This document shows, piece after piece, positions 22,054 to 31,660 of a stretch of DNA of 64,000 nt. Below the pieces are notes generated by a model, which ran no database searches, had not been told where the DNA came from, and was given only the letters and a program-made list of their open reading frames with translations. Numbering within the stretch: the stretch's first letter is position 1; every line of letters starts with the position of its first letter. The position numbers were made by a program, and so were the translations under genes. This DNA is from CAYYDE01 sp964470525 (GTDB lineage Bacteria > Patescibacteriota > Gracilibacteria > BD1-5 > UBA6164), in NCBI GenBank assembly GCA_964470525.1, contig CAYYDE010000006.1, positions 1 to 64,000 on the forward strand, in the 5' to 3' direction.

Positions 22054-22101
22054 AAACACTATAAAATATATAGTATTTTTTTAAAAAAGCAAGTTTATTT
22101 T
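22054..22101 (-). promoter_or_regulatory. Promoter with palindromic operator, ThDP enzyme gene
   Basis: On the minus strand, TTGCTT (22087-22092) and TATATT (22065-22070) are separated by 16 bases. The near-perfect palindrome at 22054-22078 has the core ACTATA-N5-TATAGT over the -10, in the same position as in the aldehyde dehydrogenase promoter. The 18-base block 22084-22101 is identical to 19010-19027. Confidence 0.75.
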
Positions 22102-22117
22102 CCACAATCATTAAATA

Positions 22118-22145
22118 TTGACTTTTTTATCAAAAAAATTACACT
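22118..22145 (+). promoter_or_regulatory. Promoter for 22172 gene
   Basis: TTGACT (22118-22123), a 16-base spacer and TACACT (22140-22145). Nearly identical to the promoter at 23584-23611. Confidence 0.65.
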
Positions 22146-22171
22146 TTTTTAGATATTATTAAACTATTTCT

Positions 22172-22684
22172 ATGACTAAAAAATTTGATAGTTTTTCTGA
22201 ATCAGAAAAAAAGAAAAAAGAACAAACTCATGATACAACAGAGTTTTTGCTCAAAAAGCAAAAGTTGAGAAATGAACTGGAACAAAAAGAAAAGTTTTCT
22301 CATTTGGAAGAATTACTTGAAAAAGGAATTATTTCAGAACAAAATATGAAAAATACAGATAAATTTTCTCAAACAGAAAAACAAGAAATTCAAAAAATTA
22401 TAGAATGTATCACAGAAAATCACTTGCTTGATGCAAAAAATAAGATTTTACCAGCTCAGCTTCAGATCTCAAAACAGGAATATCTTGATGCATTACAAAA
22501 TCCTCTCAAAAAAAAGCAACTTATTCAAAAACTTGATACAGCACTTTCTCATATTCACCAGCAGATTTCATGATGACATACTTTTATAAATATTTTTTCA
22601 TATTTTCAGGTATTTTTTCTTGATAAAAATGTAAAAAAAATTCAAGAAAATTATATTGATATTAAAAATAATTTACTTTCTTAA
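22172..22684 (+). CDS. Hypothetical charged helical protein, 170 aa
   Basis: Not recognised. It is rich in Lys, Glu and Gln and likely mostly alpha-helical, with a coiled coil over about 15-60 (FLLKKQKLRNELEQKEK). Two successive TGA codons (Gly-Gly, residues about 134-135) join the ORF visible under the standard code to a short hydrophobic tail (HTFINIFSYFQVFFLDKNV). There is no signal peptide. The next gene starts 8 bases after the stop, so it is likely cotranscribed with the ten-span membrane protein. Confidence 0.65.
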
Positions 22685-22692
22685 TACATAAT

Positions 22693-23574
22693 ATGAATTT
22701 TGTTTTAGCTCTTTTTTCAACATTTTTCTCTTCACTTTGAAAAGTATTTCTTAAAAAATCTCTGACAAATAATATCAATCTTTTTGCATTGGATTTTGTA
22801 GGAATGATCATTCCATTTTTTTTGTTATTTACAGGAATTTTTTTGATTCAATCAGGTTTGTTTCAAGTAGAATTTGATCAAAGTATTTGGGTATATGCGA
22901 TGATTTTATTAAACTTTTTTTTATATGCTGTATGAGCATATATTTCCTCAAGTATTTATAAAGTAGAAAAAATTTCTTATTTGATACCATATGAGTATTT
23001 GTGAAGAATTATTTCGATTCTTGGAGGTTTTTTTGTGTTTCAGGATGTATCTCTTCCAACATTTTATATTGCTGTTTGTACTATATGAATTATTATTATT
23101 TCAACGTTTGATTTTAGAAATTTGAAATTTTCTTTTCCTATATTACTCTTTGCATTTGGTCAAATTATTTCATGAATTGGAAATGTGTTAGCAGCATATA
23201 TTTTATTTGCTCCAGAAAAATGATGACTTGGAGTAACGGGAATTGATTTTTTTGTGTTGTATTTTTTGCTTTGATTTTTGGTATATGTGTTATGTTTTTT
23301 TCTCTTTTGATGGGGAAAACAATTAAAAACATTGGGATTTTGAAGTTTTACATATCGTTCTTTCTCAGGGATTTTCTTGTATAGTTCATGGTTTTTGTCT
23401 TTGGTAATTATCGCAAAACTTGGACTTACCATGAGTATTTTGTTTTGATTTTTTTGAATGGGATTTACCTTACTTTTATCATATTTCTTTTTTTCAGATA
23501 TTCCAAGTAAGAAAAATATTTTTCTTACTCTTTGTATTTTTCTGTTGGTTTCTTTATGATTTTATTTTAAATAA
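22693..23574 (+). CDS. EamA/DMT-like membrane protein
   Basis: A 293-residue polytopic membrane protein, with about ten hydrophobic segments and few charges. Length, span number and the apparent two-fold repeat (each half starting near residues 1 and 145) match drug/metabolite transporters of the EamA type: for example MNFVLALFSTFFSSLGKVFL at the start and FAFGQIISGIGNVLAAYI in the middle. No substrate can be inferred. Fifteen TGA-glycines are spread through the spans. It lies between a hypothetical gene and the RNase HII-QueH fusion. Confidence 0.6.
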
Positions 23575-23583
23575 GTCTTTGAG

Positions 23584-23611
23584 TTGACTTTTTTATCAAA
23601 AAAACTACACT
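23584..23611 (+). promoter_or_regulatory. Promoter for rnhB-queH
   Basis: TTGACT (23584-23589), a 16-base spacer and TACACT (23606-23611). The first 21 bases are identical to the promoter at 22118. Confidence 0.65.
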
Positions 23612-23638
23612 TTTAAAAATATTTTTTAGTAAAAAATC

Positions 23639-24832
23639 ATGTACAAAATCTGAATTGATGAAGCATGACGTGGACCTTGGCTTGGTCCAGTTGTTGCTTG
23701 TAGTCTCACATTTAATCCAAAAAATTTCCCAGAAAAAGAATTTTTAAGAATGCTCAATGATTCAAAAAAACTCACTGAGAAAAAAAGGAAAGAATTATTT
23801 GCAAAAATTATTGAAAAATCAAGAGGAGAAAATCCACAAATATTTTTTTGAGTAGGAGTAGTAGATAATTATCTCATCGATGAAATAAATATTAGACAAG
23901 CGAATCGTGAAGCGATGAGAAGAAGTTTGGTAGAGATCTTACGTAAAATTGATCGTGATGAAATTGAGTGAGTTTTGGTTGATGGGAATGATAATTATGT
24001 GTTTGATGAACTTACTCGTAAGCCGATTTATATAATTTGATGAGATGCAAAAGTTGTTGAGATCAGTGCAGCTTCTATTGTAGCAAAAGTATTTCGTGAT
24101 GAACTTATGTGAAGGTATGCTTTGTTGTATCCTGATTTATGAATAGAAAATCATAAATGATACGGAACAAAAAAACATCAAGAATTTTTGTCTGAAAAAT
24201 GAAAAATTACTTGAATTCATCGTTTGAGTTATAAACCAGTAAAAGCAGTTTTGGAGAAAAAACCAAAACTTTTGCTTCATGTGTGTTGTTGACCTGATGC
24301 AACGATTCCGATTGTAGACTTGAAAAAGGATTACGAAGTCATTGGATTTTGGTATGATCCAAATATTCAACCCAAAAAAGAATATGACAAACGTTTGAAA
24401 GCATTTGCAAAAGTGTGTGAAATTGAGGGAATTGAGTGGATTGAGTGAGAATATGATGTGGAGAATTTTTTACATGAAATTAAAGGATTAGAGCATACTC
24501 CAGAACGCGGAGAAAAGTGTGAAAAATGCTATGATATGCGTTTGAAAAGAACAGCAATAGAAGCTCAAAAACTCTGAATTACCAAATGGACTTCAACACT
24601 CAATACTTCACCTCACAAAGATCTTGAAAAAATGTTTCGTTTGTGAGACAAGCATTCACTGAAAAATAATTTAGAATTTCTCAAAATTGCCTTTCGTAAA
24701 AATAATGGATTTTTGAGAAGTGTAGAGTATTGTGACACGCACGATATTTTTAGGCAAACGTATTGTGGATGTATTTATTCTGATACATTTCCATGAAAAC
24801 ATTCAAAGAAAAAAGGATGATTTGTTGGGTAA
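23639..24832 (+). CDS. RNase HII-QueH fusion protein
   Basis: A 397-residue two-enzyme protein. Residues 1-205 are ribonuclease HII: the acidic-site motif GIDEAGRGPWLGPVVA (the GIDE Asp-Glu), DSKKLTEKKR, LVDGNDNYVF, SIVAKVFRDELM, and HKGYGTKKHQE. RNase HII removes ribonucleotides from DNA. Residues about 210-397 are QueH (DUF208), the epoxyqueuosine reductase that finishes queuosine in tRNA: LLLHVCCGPDATIPI, TPERGEKCEKCYDMRL, TSTLNTSPHKDLE, and YCGCIYSDTFPG with all the Fe-S cysteines. The link KAVLEKKPKLLLHVCC is only a few residues long, and no stop or new start separates the halves. Joining needs TGA-Gly codons in both halves. Confidence 0.88.
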
Positions 24833-24853
24833 AAATAGAAAATTAAAAATAAA

Positions 24854-24888
24854 ATAATAACCACGTGTATACGTGGTTATTATTGTAT
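24854..24888. terminator. Terminator between rnhB-queH and 24912 gene
   Basis: AATAATAACCACGT-gtat-ACGTGGTTATTATT, a 14-base perfect stem between converging genes. The U-tract is interrupted but the stem is strong. Confidence 0.6.
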
Positions 24889-24911
24889 GAATCAATATAT
24901 TACATGATTAT

Positions 24912-27224
24912 TTAAAACTGAAGTTCTTGAATTTGTAAAATGATTTCCTGTGATAAATATCAAGGATATGTTATATTAAATTTTTCTTCAACAAATTTTT
25001 TGAGTACTTCATTGGTAGTATTTCCAAAATATCAAGTTGGTTCATATTCAAAATATCAAAAATGTTTGAGTATATTTTGAAGATTTTTTACTTCGTTATT
25101 ATAGTTGGTAAGTTTTTGTTCAGAAGAAAGAGGATATACATCTTGTACTTTTTTCTGATTTGCTATTAAAAGGGGAGGACTTTTTTTAGGAAGTTTTTTC
25201 TTATATGTATTTCGTAAACCAAGGAAACTATTTTCTATAATTGGTACGATAGAAAGATCTCTATTGTATCTATAAATACTTATATATAATACAAAATTGT
25301 TATATTGAGTAATAATATTTTGATATTCTTGGATAGAAATAACTTTTGTTGCAAGTTGTTTTTTAAATTTTGTAAGAAGCGCTTTTTCAATTTGAGTAAA
25401 TCCTTTTGAAATTTGTTTGTTTGTTGTTACATAAACATCATATCAATCAACAGATTTTATGGTTACAAATTTGAAAATCGGATTTTTTATTGAAGTTTTA
25501 AATCACTCAAGAGCAAGAGCTGTTGTTTGAATTTCTTGGAATAATTTTTGAGATTTTTGCTTTTCATACTGATGCAATGCGTTTGTCAATTTTTCATACA
25601 TTCATAATGCTGTTTGATATTGTCTTGCAAATTCAGTATCTATTTTGAGAAAATATTCAACATTTTGAATATTGAAAATATCGATGTATTGAGAAGCAAT
25701 TTTTTGTACTTGTTTTGAATAAGTGGTATCAATAATATGTTGTAGGTCTGTATAGTTTTTTTGAGGAATAATTTCTTCAGTTTCATTTGATGTTTCTGTC
25801 TCTTGTTCTACAATATCTTGACTTTGACATATTTTTCATACATCACCACCACTACATAAATTATTTTGTTTGATGGTATAGATTCCATTGGTACATTGAA
25901 GATTTTGTTGGGTACAAGTTGGTAGAAATATTCCTCATCAACCTCCTCATCATCATCAACTTGATACAGCGATACAAGCACTTCCATTCCAATTATATCA
26001 TGTATTACATATGAATCGACATTCTGTTGCTGATGGAGTAGTATTGTATATTCCTATTTGAGAAGGTGTTCCAGTTGTTCCATTCCAAAGTTGAGCTATT
26101 TCTGCAACACTATTCCATTTTGCATTTGCAATAAGTCAGCTACATGCTATATTTCTCGTAATTGTAACCATAAGGTTTTTATCAAAATTTGAAAGAATAT
26201 TTGCATTTTCTGATAGATCTGTGATATTATTTCCAAAAACAAAATTATATATTCCAGCTCATAATTCATTGATAGGAGTAAAAGTTATCGATTTTCCAGA
26301 AGCTGTATATGTTCATCAAATGAGGGTTCCGCTTTGAAAAAGTTGGGTTGCAGAAGTGATATTTGAAGTAACTATTTCAGAAAGTTCAAAGGTAAATGTT
26401 CCTGTACCAATAGCAATATTTCCACTTATTGGAAGAGAAATATTATTTATTTTGGTAATAACAGGAGATGCACCATCTTGTTCAATTACTGAATTATGTT
26501 GTAGAGGTCCTACAAAATTTGCTAAATTTCAACCAGAAGATGTAATTTGAGGAAGTTCATCAGAAAAAAATATATCATCTGGAAAATATATTTCAATAAT
26601 TTGATCATTTTCAGTATCTTTTGTATTCCATCCGGTAACTTGAGTATTTCCAACAAAAATATTACTTATATCAATGGTATTATCGAGAATATTTTTTGAA
26701 AAAGTAAGTTCATAACCATCAAGAAAACCATTTTTGTTTCTATCTAAAGTTTTTGCTTTTGTGATAGTAATATTTCCTGTTGTGTCAATGCGAAGAGACT
26801 TAATAATAATATTATTTTCATCTGTAAGAGAAATATTTGCCTTTGTTGGAACCAAAGAAAGTATTTGATATTCTATTTTGAGAATTCAGATACAACTGCT
26901 TTGAGCTGTTCAAATCGTATATTGAAAAAAGCTATTATACGTTGATGTTGCAGAAAATATTTCACAATTTCAACTTATATTATGAGAAAGATACTTGAAT
27001 CATGGAGGAAGAAAAATAGTATATGTTTGGCTTCCAGGTGCTTGTAAAATATGACTTACTTGAAAATCTATTTGACTTTCAATTTCTGTATCAACTAAAT
27101 GGTCTCAATATGTACTTTCTGAAGAAGAAGATTTTTTTACTACAAAATCTGTTGTAGCTCCAGTCAAAGGAATATTGATGCATAAAATTCATACAAGAAT
27201 CAGTATATTTCTATAAATTTTCAT
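24912..27224 (-). CDS. Secreted surface protein with Ca-loop and peptidoglycan-binding-like C-terminus
   Basis: A 770-residue exported protein with signal peptide MKIYRNILILVGILCINIPL. Beta-rich Ig-like regions cover about 30-400. At about 161 there is a calcium-type loop DRNKNGFLDGYELTF, as in the giant protein at 31661. A cysteine-bearing module (CRFICNTGYNWNGSACIAV, about 425-445) and a Gly9 linker follow. Helical region about 490-700. The last 60 residues (LQNILKHFGYFEYEPTGYFG...LKKF) resemble a peptidoglycan-binding domain of the PG_binding_1 type, suggesting wall attachment. It is the last gene of a five-gene surface cluster. Confidence 0.65.
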
Positions 27225-27230
27225 AGTATT

Positions 27231-28205
27231 TTAGTTAGTGATAGTAAAAATATGGTTTTGAAATGGATGAATTTTTTGGGTTGTCATCACATTAAAAAAA
27301 TAGTTTCATGTAGAGAGATCTTTAGGAATTGAGACAATCATTATTTTATCTGAAACAATTTCAAAGTTGGTGGTTTGAAAAATGATATTATTACTGAGTT
27401 GAAGAGAAATAACACTATTAAATCATCTTCCTTGTAATACAATATTTTCTTGAGTGTTATATCAAAATTGTTTTGGAGTGATATGAGAAATATTGATGGA
27501 TTCTTGAGAGGAAGTAAAAGATACTTTTTCTCAAAATGGTATAATATTTTGTTGTTTATCTTGATAGAACGTAAAAAAATCACCACTTCAAAAAAGATCT
27601 TTTGGGAGAGAAATAAAATATTTTCCTTCATGATATTGTGGAGAAAATGATTTGTCACCAATATTTATAAATGCAATATTTTCTATTCCAGACCCTTGAA
27701 TTTCTACTAAATGATTAAAATCTGATAAAAAATGAGTTTCTTGTAAGGATATATTACTGATCTCTCAAAGAGTATCTTCAGTTTTTTCTTCAAGATTTGA
27801 GTTGTCTCAGACTTCAATAAAAGCATCTTTTTTCTCCAAAATTTTTTCAGAGAGAATCTCTCCAATGATAATGATTTCGGTATTTTCTTTTCAGGAAATT
27901 TTATCTGAATCTTGTATTTCTTCTCCATCAACAAATATTTGAGAAATTTTTATTTTTTCTTTTATTTTTTCTTTATTCAAACGGAGATTTTCTCACATAT
28001 CTTTTTCAAGAACTATGTGATAACGAATTGTTTCTCATGGTACAGCAGAAGATTTCTCTCATATATTATTTTCTGTTGTAGAAAACAATACATTATATCA
28101 ATAATATGGGTTGAGATATAAATCTTTTGTGTATAAAAGAGTTGCTCCAATAATACATAAAATTATACCTATAATGACTCCATAATGCATAGAAAATTGT
28201 TTCAT
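27231..28205 (-). CDS. Membrane-anchored IPT/TIG-like protein, 324 aa
   Basis: A single N-terminal membrane span (HYGVIIGIILCIIGATLLY), then an extracytoplasmic part. Residues about 75-165 are charged. Two IPT/TIG-like beta domains follow: NHLVEIQGSGIENIAFINIG, then ITPKQFGYNTQENIVLQGRG with FNSVISLQLSNN. IPT/TIG domains are Ig-like folds common in surface adhesins. It lies between the 137-aa and 770-aa exported proteins, 6 bases before the latter's start. Function unknown. The stop is TAA. Confidence 0.6.
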
Positions 28206-28224
28206 ACAGATATGAGATTATATT

Positions 28225-28638
28225 TTAGTAAATATAGAGATTTAATTGATGGGTTTTGATCACTCATCCATCATCTAAGGTAATCATAATTTTTTCATTA
28301 TTTGCTGGTGTGAGAGGTGCAAGATAGGTAAATTGAATATATGCACCACTTTGACTATCATACATTTGGGAAGAGATATTTCCAAAATATGGGTTTACTG
28401 AACCATATTCTGGGTTAATAGTAAAGTGGAGAGAATTTTTTTCATCATCTCTGAAATATATTGTGTAATTTTGATATTTTCCAGTTCATAAAATTCTTGG
28501 ATTACTTGCTGGATTCACAGATAAAATAACTGGAGAAGAGTTTTGACTTCCTACTTTTGCTGTGATAATAACATTATTCGCAAAACTTTGTAAAGAATAA
28601 CATACGAGTAAAAAACAAGCAAATATATATTTTCTCAT
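28225..28638 (-). CDS. Small secreted beta protein, 137 aa
   Basis: A signal peptide (MRKYIFACFLLVCYSLQSFA) with cleavage near residue 20. The mature protein has the rhythm of an Ig-like sandwich: VIITAKVGSQNSSPVILSV, KYQNYTIYFRDDEKN, IMITLDDGG. It contains only two TGA codons. It sits in the middle of the surface cluster, 19 bases before the IPT/TIG protein. No family recognised. Confidence 0.6.
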
Positions 28639-28661
28639 ATATTTTATAGTAATGACATAAA

Positions 28662-29846
28662 TTATTTATTTTCAGAAATTTCATTCATAATTTTTTTTCT
28701 CATTTCTTCTTCAATTTGTTTTTTTCTTTCAGGATGTATTTTTATGAAATAATATCATCCTCATCATACCATGAGAAGTAAAAATACAATAAAATAGTAA
28801 TTTAAACCAATATATTTTTCTTCATATGTAACATAAAAATTTTGTATATCACGAAATTCTTTGGTATTTTTATCTTTTCATACATAACTGAGTTCAAATT
28901 CAGCTGTTATTTGTTTTTTTACAGTTCTGGTATTGATTCATTGCCAAAACATTAAAAATTGAGCTTGTTGTGCTGCTGAATCTTTATAGAAAGTAGTAAG
29001 ATCTTTGAAATGTACTGATTTTGAACCATCATCATTGAGTACAGTGTATCAAAAACCTTCCCAAATATTTTGAAATCTTCTTTCACTTTTTGGGAGAACA
29101 TTTCCACTTGTTTCATTTACAGGAATGAAATCTACTAAAGTTTCTCATATATATGTTCCTGCTGGAGTAAGAAGAGGTTGTTTTCAGACATTTTTTAAAA
29201 TTTCTCCATTTTCATCTTTTAAAATAATTTTTCCAGTAGGTTTAATATGAACATTTCATGAATTTTGAAAAATTGATTCAAATGAAATAGGGAGTGTTTC
29301 AAATGAAACTTGTTTTTGAAATGTGTTTTGAGAAATAGAACCAATTTCAAATTTTTTCAAATCTCATTGAATATGTACTTCACCAGGAACTTCTACTAAG
29401 AGCAAAACTCAAAGTCTTTGGATAGCTGAAACTTGAGAATTTCAAGGAATTCAAGGTGAAAAAAATATAGCTGAATAGTGTCATCCTGGCTCAGCATTTT
29501 GAGGAATACGGATAGAAAAATTGATTTGTCTTCTTTCTTTTGGTGCAAGAGTAATATTTTTATCTTCTACCTCAATCCAGTTACTCAAAGAATGAAGCGT
29601 TTGTTCTTGTTCTTCAAGAGGTACAAATTTTGGCGCACCAGAATCATCTCCAGCTATAAAATCTTCTTTAGATGAATAAAGAGTAATAGGAGTATCTCAA
29701 AGATTTGTAACGGTAATTGTGTCTTTGATAACATCAAAATTTTCTAAAGAATATTCAAATTTCAAAGGACTCACAGAGAATGAAGCAAATATACTTGATA
29801 TTCCAAACAAAATGTTTATTCATATAAAAAGGACAATCTTTTTCAT
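28662..29846 (-). CDS. DUF916/chaperone-like membrane-anchored protein
   Basis: A 394-residue protein with a signal peptide (KKIVLFIGINILFGISSIFA) and a C-terminal membrane span (YYFIVFLLLMVGGGGYYFI, about 355-373) followed by a charged tail. The N-terminal domain (FSVSPLKFEYSLENFDV, VTNLGDTPITLYSSKEDF, APKERRQINFSIRIP, NAEPGGHYSAIFFSP) follows the plan of DUF916 and pilus-chaperone-like beta sandwiches. In Firmicutes DUF916 proteins (WxLIP) act with WxL surface proteins. Here it lies 124 bases behind a small exported beta protein, with a terminator in the gap. The parallel is by architecture, not by clear sequence identity. Confidence 0.6.
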
Positions 29847-29910
29847 ACCAAAAAATAATAAAATAAAATATGTTCAGCTAAATATACTTATTTTTCTCAG
29901 AAATACAAGA

Positions 29911-29958
29911 AAAACAAAAACACTTAGTCACGATAGGTGAGATAAGTGTTTTTGTTTT
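29911..29958 (-). terminator. Terminator inside the surface cluster
   Basis: AAAACAAAAACACTTA pairs with TAAGTGTTTTTGTTTT around a 16-base loop, between the 198-aa and 394-aa genes on the minus strand. Read-through would let the first gene be made in excess over the rest. Confidence 0.75.
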
Positions 29959-29969
29959 TGGTTTTTTCC

Positions 29970-30566
29970 TTAGAAATTACCAGTTACTGTAAATACAAGA
30001 GTGTCTGTATAGTTTCCAGCAATTGTATGAGTATCAATAAGAGCAGCAATGTATAAATCATTATCAAATGCTCCATTCGTAGCAAGAGTGTGAAGTGTTT
30101 GATCATTTCCATTAAATGCTGTTCCATCTTCATCATCTGCTATTGCAGAAGAAGCAAATCTATAATCAGTTGCTCATTGTAAAAGAGCTGCACCATGACC
30201 AATTCTATTTCCAACAGCATCTTCTAATCCAGAAGAATTAATTTGTACAAGCATTCAACCAACAGCATTTGTTGATCCATTATACTCAAGAAGGTTTGAA
30301 TTTTTAAATGAACCAATAGTTAATTCTCATAAATCAAGCGTGCTAGTACTTAGGTTAAATGTAAGAGTCGGAACTACAGTAGCAGTTACTTCAACATTTA
30401 AACTTCCAGTAGCAAATTCTCCAGTAATTGGATTTACACTTCCAGTGAGTGTGAGGTCAGTTCCTGTACTTCCTGTAAGAGAAAGACCAGATGCGTATGC
30501 TGAGTGAATCATTGTCATAGCAACAAGACCAACAACAGCTATCAATTTTTTCAATAACGTTTTCAT
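29970..30566 (-). CDS. Secreted beta-sandwich protein, WxL/spore-coat-U-like
   Basis: A 198-residue exported protein. The signal peptide is LKKLIAVVGLVAMTMIHSAYA. A Gly/Thr/Ser-rich part is followed by VPTLTFNLSTSTLDLGELTI and a C-terminal TIAGNYTDTLVFTVTGNF, which is the end motif of pilin-like/spore-coat-U/DUF4402 beta proteins. The start is taken at 30566 (MKTLLKK); an upstream Met at 30626 would place 20 residues before a good signal peptide. It is first in the cluster, and a terminator directly follows, suggesting it is the abundant surface subunit. It has only one TGA before the final third. Confidence 0.65.
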
Positions 30567-30650
30567 AGAAAAAAAGTTACACAAATAAAAAATATTAAAA
30601 TAAAAAGTAAAAACAGGCTCTATCATTTTTTATCTCATAGAACTCTTATC

Positions 30651-30679
30651 CAATTATCATAGTTTTTTATAAAAGTCAA
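30651..30679 (-). promoter_or_regulatory. Promoter of the surface cluster
   Basis: On the minus strand TTGACT (30674-30679), then a TGATAAT element (GATAAT at 30653-30658, spacer 15, or TAATTG with spacer 17). Confidence 0.45.
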
Positions 30680-30778
30680 TTTAATTTTATACTTTTTTGT
30701 AAATAAAATGTAAAATTTTACTTTTTTGTTCTTTTTACTATTATATTTCATATTTGACTTTATTGTTTATAGCAAAAT

Positions 30779-31606
30779 ATGCAAGATATTATAAAAAAAT
30801 ACTCTATACATGCGAAAAAATCTCTTGGACAAAATTTTCTTATGAATGAAGAAATTTTGAATCAAATGGCTCATATATTTGATATTGAATGACATAATAT
30901 TATTGAAGTTTGACCATGATTTTGAGCGCTTACACAAAAAATTCTATTAAAAAAACCAAAAAAACTGACGTTGGTTGAATTAGATACTGATATGGTAAAA
31001 ATTTTAAAAGATCGTATTGATACCTGAGATTTTCACACAGATACTTCTACTGAACTCTCTTTATTGCATCAAGATGTTTTGAAAATGCAAGTATTGGATA
31101 ATAATTATTTTGTGATAGCGAATATTCCATATTATATCACATCACCAATTTTACAAAAGTTTCTCTATCAATGAGTGAATCCACCTGAAAAAATGCTTAT
31201 TTTGATGCAAAAAGAAGTTGGAGAAAGAATTATATCAAAAGTTTCTTCTGTTTTATCTCTTTTTGTACAAAAAAAGTGTACAGTTTATCAAGAAATTCTT
31301 GTGTGAAGAGAAAATTTTTCTCCTGCACCAAAAGTTGATTCTGTTGTTCTATCTTTTCATATTCATCATATGTATGATGATATGGATGATGATGTGTTTC
31401 TGGCTTTTATAAAGCAGGCTTTTTCAAATCCACGAAAGAAAATGTTAAATAATTTATCGCAATTTTGATATCCTAAAGAACAAATGAGTGATATTTTATC
31501 TTCTATGGGATTTTCACAAAATACTCGAGCAGAAGAGCTTTCAGTAGACGATTTTATACGTTTGATTTCTTTTTTAAAAAAAGGTGTAGAAAATAAATTG
31601 ACTTAG
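30779..31606 (+). CDS. rsmA: 16S rRNA dimethyladenosine transferase
   Basis: RsmA (KsgA) dimethylates two adjacent adenines in helix 45 of 16S rRNA. The 275-residue protein shows AKKSLGQNFLMNEEIL, the SAM site IIEVGPGFGALTQKIL (three TGA-Gly), and the catalytic NIPYYITSPILQ. Two conserved arginines, in NPRKKMLNNL and TRAEELSVDDF, are encoded by CGA, which shows CGA is Arg here. The next gene's promoter starts within the last codons. Confidence 0.95.
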
Positions 31607-31626
31607 ATAGGTATTCATCTTATAAT
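31598..31626 (+). promoter_or_regulatory. Consensus promoter of giant surface gene
   Basis: TTGACT (31598-31603), a 17-base spacer and a perfect TATAAT (31621-31626). It overlaps the rsmA stop and lies 35 bases before the ATG at 31661. Confidence 0.75.
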
Positions 31627-31660
31627 ACACGCCAGATTTATTATTTTTATTGTTTCATGT

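Noticed and set aside
30567..30626. Longer start (MIEPVFTFYF) for the 198-aa exported protein.
   Set aside because: It would put 20 residues before a standard signal peptide starting MKTLLKK, and it lies next to the promoter -10.
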